Positions 24,047-31,808 of a stretch of DNA of 54,102 nucleotides are shown one piece after another. The DNA is from Bacteroidota bacterium. Lineage in GTDB: Bacteria > Bacteroidota > Bacteroidia > Chitinophagales > Chitinophagaceae. The notes beneath the pieces are model-generated. The model searched no databases. It was not told where the DNA came from and saw only the letters and a program-made list of their open reading frames with translations. Positions within the stretch are counted from its first letter, which is position 1, and every line of letters starts with the position of its first letter. The stretch spans positions 1-54,102 of the forward strand of contig JAFAGR010000030.1 of assembly GCA_023422565.1 (NCBI GenBank), written 5' to 3'. Position numbers and translations under genes: made by a program.

Positions 24047-24814
24047 TTATTCCTGCTGCTTTTTTATTCGGTTCCAAAGACTGTCCATTTCTTCCAGCGT
24101 CATATCATGCAAAAACCGGTTATCTGCGGCAGCCGCTTCTTCCATCTTTCTGAAGCGTGTTATAAATTTCTTATTTGTTCTTTCGAGCGCGTTTTCCGCA
24201 TCTACTTTCAAAAACCTTGCTAAGTTAACGAGGGAGAAAAAAACATCTCCCAGTTCATCTTCAATACAATTCTGATCCTGCAACTTCATTGCCTCCCGAA
24301 GCTCACCGATCTCTTCTTCAACCTTGTTCCAAACCTGCCCGGTATTGTCCCATTCAAAGCCCACTTGTTTGGATTTTTCCTGGAGGCGCATGGCCTTTAC
24401 CAGGGAAGGCAGGGAGGATGGAACTCCGCCTAACACGGATGACTTTCCTTCCTTCAACTTTAGTTTCTCCCAATTTTGCTTTACGTCTTCCTCGTTCTGC
24501 ACTTTTACATCACCATAAATATGCGGATGGCGGCGTATTAATTTTTCGCATACATCATGCAATGCCGTCTCAAGCGTAAATTCTCCCTTCTCCTTTGCAA
24601 TGCGCGCATAAAACACCATGTGTAGCATAAGGTCGCCGATCTCTTCCTTTATACCCTTGTAATCTTCGGCCGTAATTGCATCGGCAAGCTCATAGGTTTC
24701 TTCAATAGTAAGTTGCCTGAGCGTTTGAACAGTCTGCTTCATATCCCACGGGCATTTCTCCCTTAATTCATCCATGATAGTAACTAACCGGCTAAATTCT
24801 TTCTCTGCACTCAT
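24047..24814 (-). CDS. mazG: nucleoside triphosphate pyrophosphohydrolase MazG
   Basis: MazG hydrolyses dNTPs and NTPs to monophosphates plus PPi, cleaning the pool of damaged nucleotides and lowering (p)ppGpp stress in some species. The 255-residue protein has two MazG domains. The first carries EETYELADAI and KEEIGDLMLHMVFYARIAKE; the second carries EEEIGELREAM and EDELGDVFFSLVNLARFL. The Glu/Asp metal ligands are all present. It sits two bases from the end of the DUF3667 gene and 10 from the kinase. Confidence 0.95.
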   Translation of the reverse strand: MSAEKEFSRLVTIMDELREKCPWDMKQTVQTLRQLTIEETYELADAITAEDYKGIKEEIGDLMLHMVFYARIAKEKGEFTLETALHDVCEKLIRRHPHIYGDVKVQNEEDVKQNWEKLKLKEGKSSVLGGVPSSLPSLVKAMRLQEKSKQVGFEWDNTGQVWNKVEEEIGELREAMKLQDQNCIEDELGDVFFSLVNLARFLKVDAENALERTNKKFITRFRKMEEAAAADNRFLHDMTLEEMDSLWNRIKKQQE

Positions 24815-24816
24815 AC

Positions 24817-25857
24817 TTAAATATTCATAATTGAAAAAACGAAACTTAACAAAAGTAAAATTATCATGATGACAAGGTGCCCGATGTTTAACGCTACGAA
24901 TTTTAAGAAAGTCGTCAACCGGTTCTGCCCGTAAAAATTTCGCATTGATTTGTATTCATAAAACAACACGCTGAGAAGCAGGATGAATTTTACTATGGAT
25001 AACCAATTCCATCCTGATGCCTGCTCGATCTTTATAACAAGCATTAAAACCAACATGGTTAAAAAGGCGAAGATGTAAAAATTGATACTGAATATAAGAT
25101 GTGAAACATACAAAAACCGTTTCTGCCGTGCATATAATCCCTTTAACAAAAGAGCGAATAAGGGAAGCGATAAGAATAACACTTGCGGAAAGCTATGCAC
25201 TATCTTGTTCACGAAAGCGCTTGTTATGGCATCATTATCATTATTGTATTTCTTGTTAAGTTCGATTTCACGGTAAACGAGGGAGCGCTGGATCCAGTTA
25301 TGTTTTTTTACGCCGGCGGCAAGCAATGAATCGTAATGCTCACGCGAACGGTAAACCGTACTGGTTAAATGTATGCCAGTTCGCAAACTGTCTACATATT
25401 TGTTAAATTCCTCCCGGGACCGGGGCTTACCCTTAAAAAAATCGTAAGAAAATTTGCTGAAAGCGGCGCTGTCCATTGACTGGATCTGCGATACAGGAAT
25501 TCCCGAAAGTTCAAAATCATCCGAGTCTGCACGAGGCTTAAGATCAAAGGATGAAAAAAAGATCAGAAAGAAAAAAGCGGAAGTGAAGATATACATCCGG
25601 ATTGGGTTCAGGTAACTGGAACGCCTACCCGCAACATACTCTCTGCTAAGGAATCCCGGTTTGGTGATCAGTTTCTTTCCCGTGCTGAAAAATTTTCCAT
25701 CAAAATGCGTAAGGTCGTATAAAAAATGCTGTATGAGATGCCAGGCCGTTTCTACAGGCTCAATATTTTCTTGCCCGCACACATGGCAAAATCTTCCATG
25801 AACTTCTGTCCGGCAATTAAGGCAGATCTTGTCCTTGCGTTCTTTAAGATGGCTCAA
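24817..25857 (-). CDS. DUF3667 family membrane protein
   Basis: DUF3667 proteins have an N-terminal four-Cys zinc-ribbon-like motif (CLNC...CHVC), then TGKKLITKPGFLSREYVAGRR-type amphipathic sequence and several membrane helices; all are present. The family's function is unknown. An ATG at 25935 gives a 372-residue frame, but the family-like beginning S-H-L-K-E-R-K follows a TTG at 25857, and a TATTTTTA box lies 17 bases before that TTG. I prefer the TTG start (346 residues), which also leaves room for the divergent gene's promoter. It is first in the operon with mazG and the kinase. Confidence 0.85.
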   Translation of the reverse strand: MSHLKERKDKICLNCRTEVHGRFCHVCGQENIEPVETAWHLIQHFLYDLTHFDGKFFSTGKKLITKPGFLSREYVAGRRSSYLNPIRMYIFTSAFFFLIFFSSFDLKPRADSDDFELSGIPVSQIQSMDSAAFSKFSYDFFKGKPRSREEFNKYVDSLRTGIHLTSTVYRSREHYDSLLAAGVKKHNWIQRSLVYREIELNKKYNNDNDAITSAFVNKIVHSFPQVLFLSLPLFALLLKGLYARQKRFLYVSHLIFSINFYIFAFLTMLVLMLVIKIEQASGWNWLSIVKFILLLSVLFYEYKSMRNFYGQNRLTTFLKFVALNIGHLVIMIILLLLSFVFSIMNI

Positions 25858-25955
25858 GGTTCTCGTTTTGTTAAAAATACTAAAGTTTCGGAGTATGTTT
25901 CTCCCCTCCACCATAACTTGGCTGTAACTTCGCAAATAAAAAAAAAACCTTTTGC

Positions 25956-26783
25956 ATGTTCAGATGTTTGGCCCTTCTCTCCTTTCTCAGTATCGCTCTC
26001 AACTCTTCAGCCCAGTATTATTATAAAGATGTGATCAGTAATAAACAGGCTCGCAATGATATGATGAAGTACCGTGAAAATAAGGTGCGCCATATAAAGA
26101 TCAAAAGTTTTGAAGATGATGGCAAGCCCAGTCAAGGCTTTTTTTGTGAGCGAAAAGTTTCAAAAGACTTTTTGAAAACGGAGCTCTTTACTAAATCCGA
26201 CATTTCACCCGTATCGCTGGTAACCAGTGAATTTAATGCCCGGGGATATATTATCTCCTCGGTAGACAGTTCTGAAATTTCAACCACCCGTATACAATAT
26301 AGTTATGATGATGACGGCAGGTTGCAGAAGATCGTTTCCACGATAAGGTCGTCAGACGATGATTTCGTGAACGAGTTGAGGGAAGAACATTTGTATGAAT
26401 ATTCCACTGATTTTTTGCCGGACAAAATGTACAGGATCATGAATTTCAAAGACACAATTCCCGTCCTTTTTTCAAAAGATGAAACGGGCAACATCAGCAT
26501 TGAGAAAGATACACGGAGTGGCAACAAGTACTATTATTATTACGATGAGAAAAGCAGGCTGACCGATATCGTACACAGAAGTGAATTTAAAGAACAACTT
26601 GTTCCTGATTATATGTTTGAATACGATGCGACGGGGAACATTTCTCAAATGGTTTCCACAGAAGAAGGTGGCAGTTACTATTACATTTGGAAGTATTCCT
26701 ATCAAGATGGAATGAGAACAAAGGAACAGTGTTTTTCAAAAGAACGCAGGCTGCTGGGGCACCTGGAGTATGAATACAAATAG
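25956..26783 (+). CDS. secreted protein with YD/RHS-like repeats
   Basis: This 275-residue protein has a signal peptide ending ALNSSAQ near residue 20. It contains spaced motifs of the YD/RHS type: IQYSYDDDGRLQKIVS, YYYYDEKSRLTDIVH, YMFEYDATGNISQMVS and WKYSYQDG. In long RHS proteins these build a beta-cage, but four units are too few for a toxin shell. Proteins of this size in Bacteroidota are usually annotated as hypothetical and may be envelope components. A TAACTTCG box (25925-25932) is the probable promoter. Confidence 0.8.
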   Translation: MFRCLALLSFLSIALNSSAQYYYKDVISNKQARNDMMKYRENKVRHIKIKSFEDDGKPSQGFFCERKVSKDFLKTELFTKSDISPVSLVTSEFNARGYIISSVDSSEISTTRIQYSYDDDGRLQKIVSTIRSSDDDFVNELREEHLYEYSTDFLPDKMYRIMNFKDTIPVLFSKDETGNISIEKDTRSGNKYYYYYDEKSRLTDIVHRSEFKEQLVPDYMFEYDATGNISQMVSTEEGGSYYYIWKYSYQDGMRTKEQCFSKERRLLGHLEYEYK

Positions 26784-26890
26784 GTTGACGATTGAGGAAT
26801 TGGGATTTGAGATTCGGGATTTGAGATTTGAAATTTTGAAATTCTCCCCGGGCAACAATAACTACAAACTTTAAACTAGTAACACCAACT

Positions 26891-26923
26891 AAAAAAGTCC
26901 CCGGCTTCCCGGAGACTTTTTTT
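26891..26923. terminator. bidirectional terminator
   Basis: The stem AGTCCCCGG/CCGGAGACT (one mismatch, CTTC loop) is flanked by A6 on the left and T7 on the right. It ends both the YD-repeat gene (+) and the OmpA-family gene (-). The preceding bases, about 26790-26840, are an imperfect GGGATTTGAGATT-type repeat. Confidence 0.8.
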
Positions 26924-26946
26924 ATTCGGATCAAGTTCTTTTCACT

Positions 26947-28269
26947 CTAAAAATTTCGAACGGTCATTTCTGTTCTCCTGTTCTTCGCTCTGCCTGCTGC
27001 AGTATTGTTATCAGCAACCGGCTTGTCTTCTCCATAACCTGTAGATTTCAACCGGCTTGCATCAACGCCTTTCTTAACCAGGTATTCCTTAACGGCTCCA
27101 GCGCGGTTATCACTCAACACCTGGTTACTTTCAGAAGAGCCCTGGCTGTCGGTGTGCCCATCGATGTCAATCATAAGGCTTTCGTCTTCTGCCATCAGTT
27201 TGGCCACTTCATCAAGTGATTTGAAAGACTTGGGTAAGAGTTTATAACTGCCGGTTGAAAAGAAAACATTCTTAGCTGCAAAGGAAACCTTTTCAATTAT
27301 TGCTTTTGCAATTTCCGGGCAACCGCTATTCGATTCGGGGCCGGGGCGGGAAGGACATTTATCTTCTTCATCATTAAGGCCGTCTCCGTCTGTATCGGGA
27401 ACAGGGCAACCCTGGTAGCGTGCAAGCCCTTTTTCATTTATACACTTGTCTTCTTCATCATTTATGCCGTCTCCGTCTGTATCGGGAATCGGGCAGCCTT
27501 CGTATTTGGCCAGTCCGGCTTCATCAGGGCATTTATCCTGATCATCCGCAATTCCATCCCCGTCTCTGTCAGGGCATCCCATAAGGTTTGCCAATCCCGC
27601 GGTATCAGGGCAACGGTCTACACTATCCAATACGCCGTCATTGTCACGATCGAGGATTACTACAGGAATTACCACAGGCTCGGCCGGCTTACGATCTTTT
27701 AAGGGCGCAACGATTCCGAAGCTGTGCATCAAATGATACTCTGCACTACCGGTTACGGGTATGCGATATTGCGAATTGGTCTGGAAGAAAAAGTCTCGTG
27801 CCAGTTTAAACTGGAGCCCCAAACCCACAGGCATAAAGGCAGCATAGTAGGGTCCGTATTTTGAAGCGCCTATTCCTCCGATAAGGAAGGGAGTGAAGAA
27901 ATGCCTGTCGGAAAGCAACTTTATGTTTGCCGTGAAGGCCGCTTCAAGCAACAGTTTGTCTGACGCAGGAAGTGGCTTTTCAGGCACGGGATAACGGGTA
28001 AAAGAACCTGCGAGGTTTACATTCAGGTCAATATGATTTGACACTCCCTCAAGATAGCTGAAGCCAATACCCGGAGACATCCTCCTGGTTTTATAGATCT
28101 CATTATCACGGATCACCTGTAAGAGGCTTTTCGACCTCAGGTCTTGCGCCCCCTGGAAATCCTGAAAAAGGAATTGAACACCTATTGATGGCAATTTTCT
28201 ATAATCATTTTGGCCCGTCGCACATGCAGCTATTATAAAGGCCAGCATGGTTAGTAATGATCTCTTCAT
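26947..28269 (-). CDS. OmpA family protein with thrombospondin type 3 repeats
   Basis: This 440-residue outer-membrane protein starts at MKRSLLTMLAF; an upstream in-frame ATG adds eight unlikely residues. After the signal sequence comes a beta-barrel-like region (to about residue 200). Four calcium-binding TSP3 units of the D-DGDGI-D-DKCP type (about 205-310) follow, then a C-terminal OmpA peptidoglycan-binding domain with IDGHTDSQGSSESN and GRAKNRRTEM. It probably links the outer membrane to the cell wall. The signal ends IIAAC, which could also be a lipobox. Two TSP3 units are nearly identical at DNA level. Confidence 0.93.
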   Translation of the reverse strand: MKRSLLTMLAFIIAACATGQNDYRKLPSIGVQFLFQDFQGAQDLRSKSLLQVIRDNEIYKTRRMSPGIGFSYLEGVSNHIDLNVNLAGSFTRYPVPEKPLPASDKLLLEAAFTANIKLLSDRHFFTPFLIGGIGASKYGPYYAAFMPVGLGLQFKLARDFFFQTNSQYRIPVTGSAEYHLMHSFGIVAPLKDRKPAEPVVIPVVILDRDNDGVLDSVDRCPDTAGLANLMGCPDRDGDGIADDQDKCPDEAGLAKYEGCPIPDTDGDGINDEEDKCINEKGLARYQGCPVPDTDGDGLNDEEDKCPSRPGPESNSGCPEIAKAIIEKVSFAAKNVFFSTGSYKLLPKSFKSLDEVAKLMAEDESLMIDIDGHTDSQGSSESNQVLSDNRAGAVKEYLVKKGVDASRLKSTGYGEDKPVADNNTAAGRAKNRRTEMTVRNF

Positions 28270-28292
28270 ATGCGTTAGATTTAGTATCGTCA

Positions 28293-28300
28293 CAAATGTA
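28293..28300 (-). promoter_or_regulatory. -7 promoter box (TACATTTG) for the OmpA-family gene
   Basis: A perfect TAnnTTTG box on the minus strand, 23 bases before the chosen ATG at 28269. It supports the shorter start, because the upstream ATG at 28293 would overlap the box. Confidence 0.6.
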
Positions 28301-28406
28301 GCAGCAATGCCGTAATGTTAGAAATAATTTACGCACAAATTGATACCATTAAAGAGTTGGATTCTTCTGCTGTAAAACGATAGGATATGTAAAGAATTGC
28401 AGCCCC

Positions 28407-28832
28407 CTACTTCCTGATCACTTCGATCTTCACACGAGTAAGGCCAGACTTTATGTAACCTAATTGTTCCGCACCTTCGTAACTAAGATCAATAATCCGG
28501 CGGGTTTTAGGATGAAGGCGGTCGTTAGTTTTAACCACGATTGACCTCTTATTTTTCAGATTTGTAACCTTTAACCATGTTCCGAGAGGAAGCACATTAC
28601 ATGCGGCAGTAAGTTTGGAATGGTCGAAGATCTCACCATTTGCCGTTTTTCTTCCCTGGAATTTTTGGGCATAGTAGCTGGCCAGGCCGTAAATGATCTT
28701 ATCTGAATTATTGTTTTCCGCGACAACATAAGCAGAGGTTAGTGAGCCTGCATTCAGAGGGCCCAAAACGAGCATGAGCAAGCCAAATGACAAGGCTATT
28801 GCAGGACGTGGATTTAAGCAAAATTTTTTCAT
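28407..28832 (-). CDS. RlpA-like double-psi beta-barrel protein
   Basis: This 141-residue secreted protein has a signal segment in residues 1-28 and an RlpA-type DPBB domain. It contains GLASYYAQKFQGRKTANGE (the Glu of the proposed catalytic pair), FDHSKLTAACNVLPLGT, and NDRLHPKTRRIIDLS with the matching Asp. RlpA of Pseudomonas is a lytic transglycosylase for denuded glycan strands. No SPOR domain is present, so septal targeting is uncertain. Confidence 0.9.
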   Translation of the reverse strand: MKKFCLNPRPAIALSFGLLMLVLGPLNAGSLTSAYVVAENNNSDKIIYGLASYYAQKFQGRKTANGEIFDHSKLTAACNVLPLGTWLKVTNLKNKRSIVVKTNDRLHPKTRRIIDLSYEGAEQLGYIKSGLTRVKIEVIRK

Positions 28833-29018
28833 AGTTATTCAAGGGTTTGAAGCCGCCTGAACGGTATCAATGAAATATGCATGAAATTTCGAATATTTCA
28901 AGACAAACAAAATAAAACAAAATAGGCGTAAAATGCAATCTTTGCCTGTTAATATCCATGTCTGCACCCGGGCTTAACAGGTTGGCAACCTATATTTTAA
29001 CTTATTTTCGCTTTGCTG

Positions 29019-30131
29019 ATGAAATACTATTTGATAGCCGGCGAGGCGAGCGGAGATTTGCATGGAAGCAACCTGATTCGAGGTTTGCGGGAGCTTGACG
29101 CATTGGCCGACCTTAGGTGATGGGGTGGGGAAAAAATGCAGGAAGCAGGCGCCAAAGTGGTTAAACACTACAAAGATCTGGCGTTTATGGGGTTCATAGA
29201 GGTTGTTCGGAACCTTCGCACCATTATGAAAAACCTCGCATTCTGCAAGCAAGACATTCTCAACTTTAAACCCGATGTAATCATCCTTATCGATTATCCG
29301 GGATTCAATATTCGCATTGCCGAATGGGCACATCGTCTTGGTATCAAGGTGGTCTATTATATCTCTCCACAGGTTTGGGCATGGAAAGAAAATCGCGTAA
29401 AAACGCTTAAGGCAAGCGTTGATAAAATGCTGGTGATCCTTCCCTTTGAAAAGGAATTTTACAAGTCTTGGAATTGGGAAGTAAACTATGTGGGACACCC
29501 GCTTGTTGAGGTGGTTGAAAATTTCAAAAAAGATCATCCCCAAATATTGCGCGACGAAAAGATGGTGGCCATTTTACCGGGAAGCCGTAAGCAGGAAATA
29601 TTAAAGAAACTGCCGGTTATGCTGGAAGCCACGCGGCATTTTCCCGATCATAAATTTATTGTGGCAAAAGCGCCGGGGCTTTCCTCTGGTTTTTATGATG
29701 AAATGCTTAGGGGCTGGCCCAATGTTCGTTGGGTGGAAAACAAAACCTACCATCTGCTTGCCGAAGCAAGGGCTGCCCTGGTAACCAGCGGAACGGCTAC
29801 ATTGGAAACTGCCCTGTTTGACGTACCGCAGGTGATCTGTTATAAAGGCAGCAGTATTTCATACCAAATTGCAAAAAGACTGGTGAAAATCCGGTTCATC
29901 GGTTTGGTCAACCTGATCATGAATAAGGAGGTGGTCAGTGAACTTATTCAACACGAAATGAATGTTGAGAACATTGTAGCCGAATTAAAGCCACTACTAA
30001 CGGAAACGGATAAACGAAAATATATTTTGAAGGAGTATAGCGCGCTCCGAAACTTATTGGTTGATGGCGGAGATGCATCGGCCAAGGCTGCACAGGAAAT
30101 TATGGAACTGCTCTCTGGCGAAAAGGCTTGA
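29019..30131 (+). CDS. lpxB: lipid-A-disaccharide synthase LpxB, interrupted by an in-frame TGA
   Basis: LpxB condenses UDP-2,3-diacylglucosamine with lipid X to form the lipid A disaccharide. The frame starts MKYYLIAGEASGDLHGSN, the exact family beginning. It reads to residue 33, then hits TGA at 29118-29120 and continues in the same frame as WGGEKMQEAGAKVV through LVTSGTATLETALFDVPQ to a normal end. The total of 370 codons is the usual length. Both flanks share one frame, so this is a substitution, not an indel. Translation from the ATG at 29136 would lack the first 39 residues, including GEASGD, and probably be inactive. A base error is the simplest explanation; a true nonsense mutation or readthrough is possible. 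Confidence 0.9.
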
Positions 30132-30142
30132 ACTAACCTTAT

Positions 30143-30304
30143 TTAAATGATCAGTTTAATGGCAAGAATGATCATCGCGAGAATGAAAAGAAGCAGCGAT
30201 AACCGGTTAACACCATGCATGAATTTCAGCGATGAGCTACGGGGGGTTGTTTTATCACGCTTTTTGAGGTAAAGATATTCGGCTATTTGTGTGAATATGC
30301 CCAA
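30143..30304 (-). CDS. small membrane protein, DUF6728-like, TTG start
   Basis: This 53-residue protein reads (M)GIFTQIAEYLYLKKRDK, then RSSSLKFMHGVNRLSLLL and a single C-terminal membrane helix ending AIKLII. This pattern fits the short DUF6728-type proteins of Bacteroidota as I remember them; the function is unknown. No ATG is available; TTG at 30304 is the only reasonable start, since a stop lies a few codons upstream. It is convergent with lpxB, ending 12 bases away. Confidence 0.6.
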   Translation of the reverse strand: MGIFTQIAEYLYLKKRDKTTPRSSSLKFMHGVNRLSLLLFILAMIILAIKLII

Positions 30305-30390
30305 ATCAAATTTTGTTGAAGTTTGATCGATTAAAGCTTGTTATGGCAGCGAAAACGTTAATTTTAGTTCATCAAAAATACTGAGGTATT

Positions 30391-30864
30391 ATGACAAGAG
30401 AAGAAAAATTTATGCAGGAAGCTGTTGATCTTTCCCGCAAAGGTGTGAACCACAACGATGGCGGCCCTTTCGGTTGTATTATTGTTAAAGGAGACATTAT
30501 TGTAGGACGTGGAAATAACTGTGTTACCTCACAAAATGATCCCACTGCCCATGCGGAAGTAGTGGCAATACGCGACGCCTGCAAAAATCTCGAAACCTTC
30601 CAACTTGATGAGTGCGAAATTTTCACGAGTTGCGAACCGTGCCCCATGTGCCTCGGAGCGATATATTGGGCGCGACCAAAAGCCATCTATTATGCCAACA
30701 CCCGCGAAGATGCTGCACGAATTGGCTTTGATGATTCAATGATCTACGATGAAATGAATACGCCAATTGCTGAACGGAAAATACCGATTCACAAAATGGA
30801 GGGTTCCGAGGCGTTAAAAGTGTTCGAAGAGTGGATGAACAAAGTTGATAAAACTGCTTACTGA
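30391..30864 (+). CDS. guaD: guanine deaminase (cytidine-deaminase-fold, GuaD type)
   Basis: This 157-residue zinc hydrolase of the CDA superfamily would convert guanine to xanthine. HAEVVAIRDAC supplies the His ligand and proton-shuttling Glu (residues about 52-54), and SCEPCPMCLGAIYWAR supplies the PCxxC zinc cysteines. The sequence resembles the B. subtilis GuaD type rather than TadA. Its position facing a complete purine-degradation operon strongly supports guanine as substrate. The last seven bases overlap the 3' end of xdhC on the other strand. Confidence 0.88.
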   Translation: MTREEKFMQEAVDLSRKGVNHNDGGPFGCIIVKGDIIVGRGNNCVTSQNDPTAHAEVVAIRDACKNLETFQLDECEIFTSCEPCPMCLGAIYWARPKAIYYANTREDAARIGFDDSMIYDEMNTPIAERKIPIHKMEGSEALKVFEEWMNKVDKTAY

Positions 30865-31808
30865 CCTGTGTTTTTCACCCGGATAATTTCACCGGCAATA
30901 CTTACCGCAATTTCTTCCGGAGTTTCACTTTTAATGAACAAGCCGGCAGGCGCATGTACCGTCTGTAACAAAGCTTCATCCATCCCTTCCTGTTTATAGC
31001 CTTCAAACATTTGCTCCACTTTTTTCTTACTGCCAATCATTCCGAGGTACTTTACAGGGATATGCAAAACCGCGCGCAGAGCCTGGTCGTCTGTTCTGTA
31101 GCCAAAGCTCATTATTATAACGTAAACGTTCTTCCCGCCTTTTATCCAATGCGTGAGTTCATTGTACGAAGAAAGTGTAATGAGATTATCCGCGAACGGA
31201 TTTTCCTGCATGGTGTTCAACCCCGGCCTGTCATCGTAAACATTCACCACAAAATCCATTTGGCTCATGAGTTTAGAAAGAGCCAGAGAGCAATGTCCGC
31301 CACCAATAATGTGCAAAGTATTTTTCTTCCCAACCCGCTCGCGATAAATAAAGGCATCTTCACCACACCGCTGAAAAAAATAATCCTCAGAAGGTTCTTG
31401 TTCCCGCAGCTTAACACCGGTGTCTGAAATTTCAATCACGTGGTCTTTGTTCTTTTCAACAGAGGAAGCAATTTTCTTCAACTCAACAACATCAGAGCAA
31501 AACAACTCGGTCATATAAAGAGTTTGTTCGCCCGAACAGATCATGCCGCTGCGTGATGATGAATTCTTGTCATGAACCTGTAAATGTATCTCCGGTGAAC
31601 CGGGCTCCGCCAACATTCTTGAACGAACCAATTCAACAAATTTATGCTCCATAATGCCTCCACCGATGGAACCTTCCATGGTTCCGTCAGATGAAACCAT
31701 CATTTTGAAACCCTGCCTGCCGGGGGAACTTCCTATGCTCTCGAGCACCAGCAAAAGAAAAACCCTATGCCTTGCCCTTAGTTTATCAATAGCAAATTGC
31801 CATGTCAT
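30858..31808 (-). CDS. xdhC: XdhC family protein (molybdenum cofactor insertion for xanthine dehydrogenase)
   Basis: XdhC proteins bind the molybdenum cofactor, aid its sulfuration and insert it into xanthine dehydrogenase. The 316-residue protein has the N-terminal XdhC domain (ESIGSSPGRQGFKM, GSIGGGIMEHKFVEL) and a C-terminal Rossmann domain (IIGGGHCSLALSKL, with LGMIGSKKK further on). It is the last gene of the operon; its ATG overlaps the stop of the DUF6986-like gene as ATGA. Confidence 0.93.
   Translation of the reverse strand: MTWQFAIDKLRARHRVFLLLVLESIGSSPGRQGFKMMVSSDGTMEGSIGGGIMEHKFVELVRSRMLAEPGSPEIHLQVHDKNSSSRSGMICSGEQTLYMTELFCSDVVELKKIASSVEKNKDHVIEISDTGVKLREQEPSEDYFFQRCGEDAFIYRERVGKKNTLHIIGGGHCSLALSKLMSQMDFVVNVYDDRPGLNTMQENPFADNLITLSSYNELTHWIKGGKNVYVIIMSFGYRTDDQALRAVLHIPVKYLGMIGSKKKVEQMFEGYKQEGMDEALLQTVHAPAGLFIKSETPEEIAVSIAGEIIRVKNTGQ

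Noticed and set aside
29118..29120. TGA in lpxB as a sign of an alternative genetic code or selenocysteine
   Set aside because: Several genes in the window end in TGA (plsC, rpmD, lpxB itself), so TGA is a stop here. No SECIS-like element or selenoprotein context is recognisable.
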